In this document: positions 8,458 through 17,011 of the stretch, in pieces | Position numbering within the stretch: the first letter of the stretch is position 1 | Layout: every line of letters begins with the position of its first letter | Assembly (NCBI GenBank): GCA_034434835.1 | Contig: DAOTXX010000103.1 | Coordinates: 1-43,789, forward strand | Direction of reading: 5' to 3' | Source of the DNA: JBGLNJ01 sp034434835 | GTDB lineage: Bacteria; Chloroflexota; Anaerolineae; Fen-1058 | DNA: 43,789 bases | Notes under the pieces: model-generated | What the model was told of the DNA's origin: nothing | What the model saw: only the letters and a program-made list of their open reading frames with translations | Databases searched by the model: none | Translations under genes and position numbers: made by a program

Positions 8458-9243
8458 TTACGCCACCTGCACCTGGCCCACGCCACCTTCGATGCGCAGG
8501 TCGAGTTTGTTCGCCGCCGTGTCGTAATCCGGCGAAGCATATCCCGCACCCGCGCGCGGAAAGCGTTGCGTGTCCACGTTGAAGGAGCCGATCGCCATCG
8601 TCGCCGTGATGCGGGCGGCCACGCCCTCTGGCACGCTCAGCTTGACCGAGGCCGCGCCGGCCTTGACGGTCGCCCGCGTTGTGCCCGCTTCGCGCGGGAA
8701 GCGAACCTGCGTATCGGCCGCGCCAGTTTCCAGCGAAAACTCGGTCACCTTCAACTCGCTCAGGTCGAAGTTGGACTGGCACGCGCCCACCTGCAAGCGC
8801 AGCTTGAGCGGAATATCGCGCGTCAACCGGATATCCCACCGGTGTCCTTGCCGCCAGCCCCACCAATCCCAAAAGTAGGGCCGCGAGTGAATCCTGAGCC
8901 GCGGGCCGCGCAGTTGGTACTCGACATCGTCCGTGAACTCGCCTTCGAGCAATTTACCGGGAGCAGCCCCCGCCTCCACGTTCAACTCGCCCGCGCCAAA
9001 CTCGACTTGCACTTGAGCTTCGGGAAGCGAGTCTTGATCAATCGAAAGCGACTCGCGGCCTGTGCCGCTCCGCGGCCAGGCGACGGCCAGCAGAATGTCC
9101 AGCCCGATGACGACGAGGATCAGCGGCCACAATCGCCAGAGTTGCCAGGGGTCGAACGGCAGCAGGCCGAGATTGCTCAACAGGAACAGCACGCCCACCG
9201 CAATGAGCAGGAGCGGCCAAAAGACGGGGCCGATGCGACGCAT
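8458..9243 (-). CDS. LiaF-like membrane protein
   Basis: 261 residues. The N-terminus carries two closely spaced membrane helices (PVFWPLLLIAVGVLFLLSNL and WPLILVVIGLDILLAVAWP), the LiaI/LiaF DUF5668-type module. The remainder is a beta-rich, probably extracytoplasmic domain of the LiaF/cell-wall-active antibiotic response type (LKLRLQVGACQSNFDLSEL, VKAGAASVKLSVPEG). Relatives sense or modulate envelope stress. The start is fixed by the strong Shine-Dalgarno AAGGAGGAGGTGA just upstream. It is co-oriented with the DUF503 and lipM genes, 16 bp beyond the former. Confidence 0.85.
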   Translation of the reverse strand: MRRIGPVFWPLLLIAVGVLFLLSNLGLLPFDPWQLWRLWPLILVVIGLDILLAVAWPRSGTGRESLSIDQDSLPEAQVQVEFGAGELNVEAGAAPGKLLEGEFTDDVEYQLRGPRLRIHSRPYFWDWWGWRQGHRWDIRLTRDIPLKLRLQVGACQSNFDLSELKVTEFSLETGAADTQVRFPREAGTTRATVKAGAASVKLSVPEGVAARITATMAIGSFNVDTQRFPRAGAGYASPDYDTAANKLDLRIEGGVGQVQVA

Positions 9244-9259
9244 GGTTCACCTCCTCCTT

Positions 9260-9544
9260 TCACACGATCTCTACGCGCCAGTCGTGCACCTCAACGTCGA
9301 AAGGCGCGCCTTCGATCCAGCGGACGAGTTTTTCAAACAGGCCGTGAATATAAGCCGCGTCATTGGAAACCACCGCCACCCCAATCGTCGCCGAGCGCCA
9401 GGCATCTTGATGGTCCACCTCCGCCACGGAGACGTTAAACTCGCGGCGCAGTCGCAAGAGGAGCGGCTTGAGGACGCTGCGTTTGTCCTTGAGCGATGCG
9501 TTGCCAGGCAGACCCAGTTCGATGGTGCAGATGCCGATGACCAT
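9260..9544 (-). CDS. ylxP: DUF503/YlxP-like protein
   Basis: 94 residues, the usual length for the DUF503/YlxP family. Typical features are the opening MVIGICTIELGLPGNASLKDK, the SLKDKRSVLKPLLLRLRREFNVSVAEV segment, and AWRSATIGVAVVSND. Relatives usually sit near ribosome-maturation genes and are suspected of RNA or ribosome association, but the function is not settled. The frame runs upstream to 9640; I use the ATG at 9544 because the homologous region begins exactly there. It follows lipM by 35 bp. Confidence 0.85.
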   Translation of the reverse strand: MVIGICTIELGLPGNASLKDKRSVLKPLLLRLRREFNVSVAEVDHQDAWRSATIGVAVVSNDAAYIHGLFEKLVRWIEGAPFDVEVHDWRVEIV

Positions 9545-9579
9545 GATCAATACTCGCTCCACTCTCCACGCTTGACGCT

Positions 9580-10398
9580 TTACAACCTGCGATTCCATTC
9601 GTCGGTGGCATAGCGCGTCCGCCGTAACTCGTCGGCCCACGCGCGCTCTTGGGGCAAAAGGTCACCAGGCGTCAATTCGAGGTTGAGCGCCGAGGCCATG
9701 CCACGCGCGATGGCTTGCGCCGCTTCTTCAAACGAGACGGCGCGGCCCAGCGCCGATTCGACGGTCGTCGCGCGTGCACGAACGCGCGCCGGGGCCGGGG
9801 GCGAGGTCAGCACCTGGCAGATGCGCGCCAGGTCGCCCGTCAGAGGCAGCGCGCCGTGTTGAAGGACAACGCCCTCTCGCCGCACCTGCGCGCTGCCGAT
9901 CAGCTTTTTGCCGTCCACCGTGATTTCATACGTGGAAGGCACCTCAAAGCACACCGGGCCTTGGGAATCGTTCGGTGGGGACGATTCAACGTCTGGGTGG
10001 TGCACTTTGATGCTGGATACGCCCAGCAACCGCAATCCTTCGAGCAATCCCTGGCTCAGCCGCCGGTAACTTGCAACGATGCCGCCTTCGACGCATGGCT
10101 CGGTTTCCGGCGCGGTCACGCTGTAGGTCAGCTCGTCCGTATGCAGAATCGCGCGCCCGCCAGTGGGACGACGGACCACCGTATAGCCGCGCTGCGCGCA
10201 GGCGGCCCAATCCACGTCGCTTGATGATTGTGCCTGGCCTAAGCTGAGACAAGGTGGCTCCCACGCAAAAAAGCGCAGCGTGGGTGGCACCAGCTCCCTG
10301 GCGACCGCGCGCAAGATCGCCTCGTCAATGGCCATGTTCGTCGCGCCATCGGCGACGCCAGTGTTGAGCAATCGCCAACGTGCCAACGGATACATCAT
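9580..10398 (-). CDS. lipM: Octanoyltransferase, LipM type
   Basis: 272 residues of the biotin/lipoate protein ligase fold. LipM transfers octanoyl groups from acyl carrier protein to lipoyl domains such as GcvH, the first step of lipoate synthesis. Supporting motifs are NMAIDEAIL, the RRPTGGRAILHTDELTYSV substrate loop, and CFEVPSTYEITVDGKKLIGSAQ, with the Cys expected as acyl acceptor and the Lys of GKK. Presence of that Cys favours LipM over an ATP-dependent lipoate ligase. GAGG lies seven bases before the ATG at 10398. The right MITE copy ends 27 bp upstream of this start. Confidence 0.85.
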   Translation of the reverse strand: MMYPLARWRLLNTGVADGATNMAIDEAILRAVARELVPPTLRFFAWEPPCLSLGQAQSSSDVDWAACAQRGYTVVRRPTGGRAILHTDELTYSVTAPETEPCVEGGIVASYRRLSQGLLEGLRLLGVSSIKVHHPDVESSPPNDSQGPVCFEVPSTYEITVDGKKLIGSAQVRREGVVLQHGALPLTGDLARICQVLTSPPAPARVRARATTVESALGRAVSFEEAAQAIARGMASALNLELTPGDLLPQERAWADELRRTRYATDEWNRRL

Positions 10399-10424
10399 CT
10401 CATTTCCTCAAGTCAATGTAGAAC

Positions 10425-10516
10425 CATTGGTGTAAATTTTAGCCCCGGAGTGCGGCCTTCAGGCCGCGTTTTATGCAGGCTGAAGCCTGCACTCCAACCT
10501 TAAGTTGACACGTATG
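10425..10516 (-). mobile_element. 92-bp MITE-like element, right copy
   Basis: Inverted relative to the left copy and differing from it by only two bases over 90. It is flanked by the 10-bp direct repeat AATGTAGAAC (10415-10424 and 10517-10526), different from that of the left copy, so the two insertions were independent. In this copy the ends CATACGTGTCAA and CATTGGTGTAAA match at 9 of 12 positions as imperfect terminal inverted repeats. Confidence 0.85.
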
Positions 10517-10694
10517 AATGTAGAACGTTAGGATTATACCATACGACTGACCACCCAGCGCTCAGTTCCCGATATGACTCTTGCTTTGAGGGCAGGAGCG
10601 CATAGTTAACCCGAGACTTGGATTGACTGAGCTTGAGTTGCATGTTATACTGAGCGCGGTCATGTTTTGCGCTTTTGTGTTCGCCCTCATCCCT

Positions 10695-10771
10695 GTCAAC
10701 GAATCGCCTTCGGCGCAACGAATCAACGAATGAACGTGGCCAGCGGGCCTATTCGTTCAATATTCGTTGAC
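10695..10771. repeat. AACGAAT hairpin repeat, copy A
   Basis: Ends GTCAACGAAT (10695-10704) and ATTCGTTGAC (10762-10771) are exact complements. Inside is the mini-hairpin CGCCTTCGGCG followed by repeated AACGAAT words. A second copy in the same orientation lies at 20386-20468. Confidence 0.7.
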
Positions 10772-10831
10772 GGGAGAAAAGCGCAATTTGTGCCCGCGTT
10801 GGATATATTTTCTTCCGATTCCCTTAAACCG

Positions 10832-10862
10832 CAGGCCCTGGGCAAAGATTGCTCAGGGCCTG
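10832..10862 (-). terminator. Hairpin after the DUF4177-like gene
   Basis: CAGGCCCTG (10832-10840) pairs with CAGGGCCTG (10854-10862) across a 13-nt loop, 18 bases beyond the stop of the minus-strand gene. The T-run behind it is short (GGTTTAAGG), so termination strength is uncertain. Confidence 0.5.
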
Positions 10863-10880
10863 TGTGCATTACCTGACTCA

Positions 10881-11132
10881 TCAGAGTGGGCGCTTGAACA
10901 CCCAACTTTCGCGGTACATCACACCCGGCGGCGGAGGTTGATCGCTCGAAACGCCGGCCAGTTCCCAACTGTCCAACCCCAATTGCGCCAAAAAACGGCC
11001 AAAGTTATCCGGCGGGACGACCTGATGTGTCTCCCCATCCATGCCATAGTGAACGAACATGACACTTTGAGGTTTGATACCTTCAAAGTGATCGATCGTC
11101 AGCTTACAATATTCCCATTTTTGGATTGCCAT
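10881..11132 (-). CDS. Small DUF4177-like protein
   Basis: 83 residues beginning MAIQKWEYCKLTID. The WEY near the start and the later FGRFLAQLGLDSWELAGVSS and ESWVFKRPL resemble the DUF4177 pattern (an aromatic-rich small fold with GWELV); assignment is by eye. The start at 11132 is fixed by GGAGGG seven bases upstream; the longer open frame to 11270 lacks such a site. Single gene with its own hairpin downstream. Function unknown. Confidence 0.7.
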   Translation of the reverse strand: MAIQKWEYCKLTIDHFEGIKPQSVMFVHYGMDGETHQVVPPDNFGRFLAQLGLDSWELAGVSSDQPPPPGVMYRESWVFKRPL

Positions 11133-11346
11133 TTTGTCCCTCCAGGATGCAGCGGGTTTGAGGTTCCGGGCAGCTTGCCACCTGGCACAGTGATTTAACC
11201 AGTTTCCACTGAACGGCGACGGCAGACTGGAGTCTGCCTCGGACAGAGTTGTCCTCAAGTAGCATACCATATTTGGTCAGAGGCAGACTTGCCAATCGCT
11301 TACAAAAAAGTTACAGGCGTGTTACTCAGCCCGGCCTCTCGCCGCC
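11133..11346. other. Gap between nuoN and the DUF4177-like gene
   Basis: Holds an 8-bp-arm palindrome, GGCAGACT/AGTCTGCC (11221-11238), and on the minus strand a possible promoter (TTGGCA with TATGGT 18 bp on). I see no U-rich terminator hairpin directly after nuoN. Confidence 0.4.
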
Positions 11347-12789
11347 CTATCCCCCGAACAAGTTGAGCCCGGCTTGCGCCAGTTGCAGCCACGGCCCCGG
11401 CCAGATCCCCAAGATCAAAGTGCCCAAAGCCGTCACCGCCAGCGTCGTCGCCAGCGCCGGATAGACCCGGCCTGGCAGTTCGCGCTCTGGCTCGCGCATC
11501 GTCATGTCCACAATGACGCGAAGGTAAAAGAACGCGCTGATGACGCTGGTGATCACGCCCACGATCGCCAGCCAGACGAGATCGCCGTGGAGCGCCGCCA
11601 TGAACAAATAGTACTTGCCAAAGAACCCGCCGGTCGGGGGAATCCCCGTCAGTGAAAGCATGAACAGCGACATCGCCATCGCCAGCCATGGATACTTGCG
11701 CCCCAACCCGCGATATTGATCAAAGGTCTGGTCCTCACCTTCGCGGCGAGCCATCACCGCCAGCACAGCAAACGCGCCGAGGTTGGTGAACACATAGGCC
11801 AACAGATAGAACAGCACGGCGGCCAGTCCAGCTTGATTCGCGGCCGCGACGCCCATCAGCATATATCCGGCATGGGCGATGCTCGAATAGGCCAGCATCC
11901 GTTTGAGGTTGGTCTGCGCCAGCGCAACGACGTTGCCCAAGATCATGGTCAGCGCGGAAAGGATCGCGATCACCGGCATCCAATCGAACCGCACCGCCCC
12001 CAGCCCGAACAGAAAGACACGCAAGAGCGCGGCCAGGCCGGCCGCCTTGGCCCCCACGGACATGAACCCGACGACCGGGGTCGGCGCGCCTTCATAGACA
12101 TCCGGCGTCCACATGTGAAACGGCACGGCCGCAACCTTAAAGCCCAACCCGACGATGAGCAATCCCGCGCCGACGAGCAGCAAAGCGCCGCCGCGACCCG
12201 CCGAAACGGTCTGCGCGAGCCGGGCCACGTCGGTGGTGCCTGTCGCGCCATAGACCAGCGCGATGCCATACACCAGAAAACCTGTGGCGAACGCCCCGAG
12301 CAAGAAATACTTGATCGCGGCTTCTTCCGAATCGAGTCGTGGGCGCGCAAAGCCAGCCAGAACGTACAACGGGATCGAAAGCAATTCCAGTCCGAGAAAG
12401 ACCACGATCAGGTTGGCAGCTTGCGCCATCAGCAGGAGGCCGCTCGTGGAAAACACCAAGAGCGCATAGTACTCGCCGCGCTCGATGCCCCGGTCGCGGA
12501 TATAGTTGAGCGAAGCCCACACTGAAAGCAGCGCGGCGATCAGACCGACGGCGCTGATGAACGCAGCCATGTCATCCAGCACGACCATCCCACCAAAACC
12601 GGAGAGAGGCCGCCCCCACAACGTGACCTGCGCGATCAGCGCGCCGAGGATGCCGACCATGCTCAGCCAACCGATCAGCGCCGAGCGCTCCTTGGGCACG
12701 AACAACTCGACCACGATCAAGATCATGCCCCAGACGCTCAAGATGAGCACGGGCAGAATGGATAACCAATCGTTGATGGTAAGCGACAT
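11347..12789 (-). CDS. nuoN: NADH-quinone oxidoreductase subunit N
   Basis: 480 residues with about 14 membrane helices; one of three antiporter-like proton-pumping subunits of complex I. Diagnostic segments are LLGAFATGFLVYGIALVYGATGTTD, FKVAAVPFHMWTPDVYEGAPTPV (Lys plus the conserved PDVYEGAP), NLKRMLAYSSIAHAGYML (Lys of the half-channel) and SLTGIPPTGGFFGKYYLF. GAGGCAACC precedes the ATG. Last gene of the nuo operon, 70 bp after nuoM. Confidence 0.98.
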   Translation of the reverse strand: MSLTINDWLSILPVLILSVWGMILIVVELFVPKERSALIGWLSMVGILGALIAQVTLWGRPLSGFGGMVVLDDMAAFISAVGLIAALLSVWASLNYIRDRGIERGEYYALLVFSTSGLLLMAQAANLIVVFLGLELLSIPLYVLAGFARPRLDSEEAAIKYFLLGAFATGFLVYGIALVYGATGTTDVARLAQTVSAGRGGALLLVGAGLLIVGLGFKVAAVPFHMWTPDVYEGAPTPVVGFMSVGAKAAGLAALLRVFLFGLGAVRFDWMPVIAILSALTMILGNVVALAQTNLKRMLAYSSIAHAGYMLMGVAAANQAGLAAVLFYLLAYVFTNLGAFAVLAVMARREGEDQTFDQYRGLGRKYPWLAMAMSLFMLSLTGIPPTGGFFGKYYLFMAALHGDLVWLAIVGVITSVISAFFYLRVIVDMTMREPERELPGRVYPALATTLAVTALGTLILGIWPGPWLQLAQAGLNLFGG

Positions 12790-12835
12790 GGTTGCCTCAA
12801 ACTACTGGACGAAAGCTGTTCGACCTTCGTCGTGG

Positions 12836-12852
12836 GTCACGCGGAGCGGTCC
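12836..12852. repeat. Spacer motif GTCACGCGRAGCGGTC, copy 1
   Basis: GTCACGCGGAGCGGTCC, lying eight bases past the nuoM stop. Near-identical copies follow the stops of nuoL (14462-14478) and the SIS gene (35161-35177). Confidence 0.55.
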
Positions 12853-12859
12853 TTTGTCG

Positions 12860-14386
12860 TCAGTGAACTGCGGCGACAATGCTCGGCAGGCGCGCCAGCA
12901 CCTCCGAGACCGACCTGGACATCACCTCAAAGAACGGCGCGGGGAACAAGCCGATGACAAAGATCAGGACGACGATCGGGATCAGCGTCCATTCCTCGCG
13001 CGCCGAAAGGTCTTGCATATCCCGATTTTCCGGCTTGACCTCGCCCAGGTACACGCGCTGGAACATCCACAGCATATAGACGGCGGCCAGGATGATGCCC
13101 GTCGCAGCGAACGCGGTGTAAATCCACGCGGGCGCAAGCGCCTGGCTGCCGAACGAGCCGAGCAAAATGGTAAACTCGCCGACGAACCCGTTCAGCCCCG
13201 GCAGGCCCATCGAGCTGAGCACGACAATGAGCGAGAGCGCGCCATACACCGGCATCAGCTTCATCAGCCCGCCAAAGGCGTCCAGCTCCCGCGTGTGCTT
13301 GCGCTCGTAGATCATGCCGACGAGCAAGAACAATGCGCCAGTCGAAAGCCCATGATTGATCATTTGCAGGATGCCGCCCTGCAGGCCTTGCGGCGTGAGC
13401 GAAAAAATGCCCAGCATGACAAAGCCCAGGTGCGAGACAGACGAGTACGCGACGAGCTTTTTGACATCGCTTTGCGCGAACGAGACGATCGCGCCATAGA
13501 TGATGCCGACGATCGCCAGCACGGCGATGGTTGGCGCGGCCACCACCGAAGCGACGGGGAACAACGGCAGATTGAAGCGCACGAAACCATACGTGCCCAT
13601 CTTGAGCAAGATACCGGCGAGGATGACCGAGCCGGCCGTCGGCGCTTCGACGTGCGCGTCGGGCAACCACGAGTGCAGCGGCCACAGAGGGACTTTGATC
13701 GCAAACGCCGCCGCAAAGGCGATGAACAGCCACAGTTGAATCTGAGGCGGCAGACCGTTCCCAACCTGGTAAAGTTCGATCACGTCAAAGGTGCCGCGTC
13801 CCAGTTGCGCCTGCGCGGTGAGCCAGAGCGAGATGATCGCCAGCAGCATCAGGATCGAGCCAGCCATTGTGTACAAAAAGAACTTGACCGCCGCGTACAC
13901 CCGGCGCGGGCCGCCCCAGATGCCGATGAGGAAATACATGGGGACGAGCGTAAACTCCCAAAAGATGTAAAACAAGAACAGGTCGAGCGCGACGAACACG
14001 CCGACCATGCCGGTCTCGAGCAGGAGCATGAAGACAAGATATTCCCTGAGCCGTTCATGAATGGCGTTCCACGACGAGAGGATGGCGATGGGCGAAAGGA
14101 GCGTGGTCAGCAGCACCAGCCACAGGCTGATGCCGTCCACGCCGAGAAAATACTGAATCCCCCACTGCGGCACCCACGGCGCGCGGTCCACAAACTGCGG
14201 CCCGGCTGCGCCAGGCACAAAGAACACGATCAGCGCCAGCGAGACGACGAACGTGAGCGCCGAAACGCCCAAAGCTACCCGCTTCATCGCTTCTTCTTGC
14301 TCGCGCTTCATCAGCAGCAGGATCGGGATGCCCGCGAGTGGAAGGAACGTGATGATGGTCAACAAGGGAAAGCCCACTTGATTCAT
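12860..14386 (-). CDS. nuoM: NADH-quinone oxidoreductase subunit M
   Basis: 508 residues, polytopic antiporter-like proton-pumping subunit. Signatures include YFLGVDGISLWLVLLTTLL, the transmembrane Glu in MLLLETGMVGVF, VPLWPLHSWLPDAHVEAPTAGS, DVKKLVAYSSVSHLGFVMLG and GLPGLNGFVGEF. I start at ATG 14386, with GAGG eight bases upstream, rather than the longer open frame to 14416. The 94-bp gap to nuoL is filled with period-7 repeats. Confidence 0.98.
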   Translation of the reverse strand: MNQVGFPLLTIITFLPLAGIPILLLMKREQEEAMKRVALGVSALTFVVSLALIVFFVPGAAGPQFVDRAPWVPQWGIQYFLGVDGISLWLVLLTTLLSPIAILSSWNAIHERLREYLVFMLLLETGMVGVFVALDLFLFYIFWEFTLVPMYFLIGIWGGPRRVYAAVKFFLYTMAGSILMLLAIISLWLTAQAQLGRGTFDVIELYQVGNGLPPQIQLWLFIAFAAAFAIKVPLWPLHSWLPDAHVEAPTAGSVILAGILLKMGTYGFVRFNLPLFPVASVVAAPTIAVLAIVGIIYGAIVSFAQSDVKKLVAYSSVSHLGFVMLGIFSLTPQGLQGGILQMINHGLSTGALFLLVGMIYERKHTRELDAFGGLMKLMPVYGALSLIVVLSSMGLPGLNGFVGEFTILLGSFGSQALAPAWIYTAFAATGIILAAVYMLWMFQRVYLGEVKPENRDMQDLSAREEWTLIPIVVLIFVIGLFPAPFFEVMSRSVSEVLARLPSIVAAVH

Positions 14387-14405
14387 ACTAACCTCATCTG
14401 TTCGA

Positions 14406-14478
14406 CGAATGACCAAAGACGAAAGACGAACGAGGGACTCGGCTTTCGTCCTTCGTCATCCGTCACGCGAAGCGGTCA
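14406..14478. repeat. Period-7 spacer repeat between nuoL and nuoM
   Basis: Degenerate tandem units such as GACCAAA, GACGAAA, GACGAAC and, inverted, TTCGTCC, TTCGTCA, TCCGTCA, ending in GTCACGCGAAGCGGTCA (14462-14478). The two halves can pair as a long imperfect hairpin. Confidence 0.7.
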
Positions 14479-14480
14479 TT

Positions 14481-16559
14481 TCATCGTAACGCCAAGTATG
14501 TCACAATAATCACCACACCCAACAACACCGACAACGCATAATTGCGGACGTAGCCGGTTTGCACCTGGCGCAGTTGAGCCGCACACCCCTGGACCAAGCG
14601 CGCCAGCGCGTTCACCGCGCCGTCAATGATGCCCAGGTCAATCGGGTTCGCCAGGAAGCTGGCCCCGGCCTTGAACGTGTTGACCATGACGCTGTCGTGG
14701 AACCAGTCGTGCCAGAATCGCCAATCCACCGTATAGGCCAGGAATTTCGCCAGCCCCTTGAATGGCTGGACGAACAAAAAGCCATAAATCTCGTCCACCC
14801 AATACTTGGGATTCAATACCTTTGTAAATACCCAGCCCACGACAGGCGTCGTGCGGAGCGGATCGTCCACGCCCTCCGGCAATTCGCGCGGGCGATAGAC
14901 CAGGTAGCCCAATCCGATGCCCAGCAATGCGACCAGGATCGAGCTGCCCGCGACTCCCAAATCCAGCCCCAGGAAATGCTCCTGCGGTTCCAGCCAGATG
15001 GTAAACGCGCCCGTGACGTTGACGAATCCAGCCACCGCCGCCAGGGCAGCCAATGCGACTAACACATGCGTCATCACGCGCGGGCTTTCGGGCGCGCGCG
15101 CGGCGGCCGCATGACGCGGCTTGCCCAAGAACACCATCAACACCTGGCGCGTCATGTAGAACGCGGTAAAGAAGGCGGCGATCAGGAGCAGATAGAACGC
15201 TGCCGCAAACGCCAGATGTCCATGCTCGCCCAGCCCTTTGTGAAACGCCTCGGCCAGAATCTCGTCCTTGCTCCAAAAGCCAGCAAGCGGCGGAAGGCCC
15301 ATCAACGCCGCCGCGCCAATGACATACGTCCAGAATGTCCATCGCATCCTGGGCGCCAACCCACCCATGAGCCGCATGTCGTTGGGATCAAATGATTGCT
15401 GATTGCCGATTGCCGATTGCTGATTGTGACCTGCGCCCCGCGACTTGCCCCCCTTTGACATTTCGTGATGCCCATGCTCCATCGCGTGAATCACGCTACC
15501 CGCGCCCAGGAACAACAAGGCTTTGAAGAAAGCGTGCGTTCCCAGATGGAAAATGCCAGCGACCGTCGCGCCCATGCCGACCGCGCTGATCATGAACCCA
15601 AGCTGGCTGATGGTCGAATACGCCAGCACCTTTTTGATATCGAATTGCGCCAGGCCGATGGTCGCGGCCAAGAGCGCCGTGACCGCGCCAACCAGAGCCA
15701 CCACGGCCTGCGAATCTGGCGCAAGCGCAAAGAGCGGGTGATTGCGCGCGATCATGTACACGCCCGCGGTGACCATCGTCGCGGCGTGGATCAGCGCGCT
15801 GACGGGTGTGGGGCCGGCCATCGCGTCTGGCAACCAGACGTACAGCGGAATCTGCGCAGATTTGCCTGTTGCGCCAACGAACAGCAACAGCGTGATCGCT
15901 GTAGCCGCGCCCATTGCCACGTGACCGTGCTCAGCGGCTTGGAATACCTCTCGATATTGCAGCGAACCCACCGTGACAAAAATCAACAACATACCGAGCA
16001 AAAAGCCGAAATCGCCTATACGGTTGACGATAAAGGCTTTGTTGGCCGCGTTCGAATTCTGTTCTTTTTCGAACCAAAAGCCGATCAACAAATATGAACA
16101 CAGACCCACGCCCTCCCAGCCGACGAACATCATCACATACGAGTTGCCCAAGACCAGGATCAGCATCGAGGCCATGAACAGATTCATATAGACGAAAAAG
16201 CGGCGATAGCGGCTGTCGCCGTGCATGTAACCGATCGAGTAGATGTGGATCAGCGTGCCCACGAGCGTCACGACGATCAGCATCGTCGCCGACAGCGGGT
16301 CAATCAGCAGCCCGGCTTCCAGGCGCATGTGGCCGAGGACCGCCCACTCGTAAAGCCGCACATGGATCGCGCGCGCTTCTGGCGGCAGGCTCATCAGCGC
16401 GATCAGCACAATGACCGACATCAGGAACGACAGCCCCGAAGCGGCAATCGCCACATAGCTGGCGATCTCTTCCCTCAAGCGCGCGCTAAAAAAAGCGTTC
16501 CAGATCACGCCCAGCGCAGGAAAGAGGATAATGAGCCAGGCAAAATCGAAAACCGTCAT
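14481..16559 (-). CDS. nuoL: NADH-quinone oxidoreductase subunit L
   Basis: 692 residues, the largest antiporter-like proton-pumping subunit, ending in the long lateral-helix region. Signatures: GWEGVGLCSYLLIGFW, PLYVWLPDAMAGPTPVSALI, DIKKVLAYSTISQLGFM, GTHAFFKALLFLGAGSVIHAMEHG. Between GSVIHAMEHGHH and DMRLMGGL lies a polar insert (about 25 residues, NQQSAIGNQQS) encoded by five tandem 7-mers at 15394-15428. Its ATG overlaps the hepT stop (ATGA, 16556-16559), so its translation is probably coupled to the toxin gene. Confidence 0.98.
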   Translation of the reverse strand: MTVFDFAWLIILFPALGVIWNAFFSARLREEIASYVAIAASGLSFLMSVIVLIALMSLPPEARAIHVRLYEWAVLGHMRLEAGLLIDPLSATMLIVVTLVGTLIHIYSIGYMHGDSRYRRFFVYMNLFMASMLILVLGNSYVMMFVGWEGVGLCSYLLIGFWFEKEQNSNAANKAFIVNRIGDFGFLLGMLLIFVTVGSLQYREVFQAAEHGHVAMGAATAITLLLFVGATGKSAQIPLYVWLPDAMAGPTPVSALIHAATMVTAGVYMIARNHPLFALAPDSQAVVALVGAVTALLAATIGLAQFDIKKVLAYSTISQLGFMISAVGMGATVAGIFHLGTHAFFKALLFLGAGSVIHAMEHGHHEMSKGGKSRGAGHNQQSAIGNQQSFDPNDMRLMGGLAPRMRWTFWTYVIGAAALMGLPPLAGFWSKDEILAEAFHKGLGEHGHLAFAAAFYLLLIAAFFTAFYMTRQVLMVFLGKPRHAAAARAPESPRVMTHVLVALAALAAVAGFVNVTGAFTIWLEPQEHFLGLDLGVAGSSILVALLGIGLGYLVYRPRELPEGVDDPLRTTPVVGWVFTKVLNPKYWVDEIYGFLFVQPFKGLAKFLAYTVDWRFWHDWFHDSVMVNTFKAGASFLANPIDLGIIDGAVNALARLVQGCAAQLRQVQTGYVRNYALSVLLGVVIIVTYLALR
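15394..15428. repeat. Five GATTGNN 7-mers inside nuoL
   Basis: GATTGCT, GATTGCC, GATTGCC, GATTGCT, GATTGTG in tandem; read on the minus strand they encode NQQSAIGNQQS in a loop of NuoL. The same word family occurs outside genes at 30170-30197. Confidence 0.9.
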
Positions 16560-17011
16560 GCTTGCTCCATTTTGTCAGGATGCTGCTTGACCCAGCGGCG
16601 ATACGCCTCGGCGATTCGCTCAACATCCCCCAACTCTTGAGTGCAAATTCGGTACAGTTCCTCGCCAGTCACCTCGTCATAAAAGTGTACCATGCGATTG
16701 CGATAGCCTGCCAGAGTATACAGAGTCCGCGCTTCGCTCTCTGTCAAAGCCCCCTGCTTTTGCAGCAACTTGGGAATCTCTTTATATTCGCTGGCAGCCA
16801 CTCCATAGCCTTTGGACAGAATATGGCGGCCTATATCGAATAGCGCCTCCAGGCTGCGTCGCAGACAAGACTCGGCTGCCCCATAGTTTCTGGAATCCGC
16901 CAGAAATACATCCAGGCTGCTCAATGGCAGCGCTCGAATCTGTTCGAGCAAATCCTGGATCATCTTGAGCCGGCGGCCTATCACGCGAGCCGAGACGACG
17001 CTGGGTGTCAT
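16556..17011 (-). CDS. hepT: HepT-like HEPN-domain ribonuclease toxin
   Basis: 151 residues of the DUF86/HEPN type, helical throughout. The catalytic RX4HXY motif is intact as RNRMVHFY, including the Tyr that is AMPylated in characterised MNT/HepT systems. In that family HepT is an RNase neutralised by the adjacent minimal nucleotidyltransferase. The start at 17011 is fixed by GGAGGTGAAGCC and by ATGA overlap with the nucleotidyltransferase stop. Its own stop overlaps the nuoL ATG in the same way. It lies inside the nuo operon, between nuoK and nuoL; activity here is inferred from the motif. Confidence 0.88.
   Translation of the reverse strand: MTPSVVSARVIGRRLKMIQDLLEQIRALPLSSLDVFLADSRNYGAAESCLRRSLEALFDIGRHILSKGYGVAASEYKEIPKLLQKQGALTESEARTLYTLAGYRNRMVHFYDEVTGEELYRICTQELGDVERIAEAYRRWVKQHPDKMEQA

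Larger units (their letters stand above)
10527..10880. other. Intergenic region with repeat and hairpin, no gene
   Basis: About 350 bases between the MITE and the next gene's stop. It contains the 10695-10771 hairpin repeat and the 10832-10862 terminator-like hairpin, and no ORF I can support. Confidence 0.5.

Noticed and set aside
10500..10718. 72-codon minus-strand frame beside the right MITE
   Set aside because: Composed partly of MITE and AACGAAT repeat sequence; no ribosome site or homology.
12506..14509. Long plus-strand open frame (667 codons) opposite nuoM
   Set aside because: Antisense to well-supported nuoN, nuoM and nuoL; Arg/His/Gln/Asp-rich translation without domains, typical of the opposite strand of GC-rich genes.
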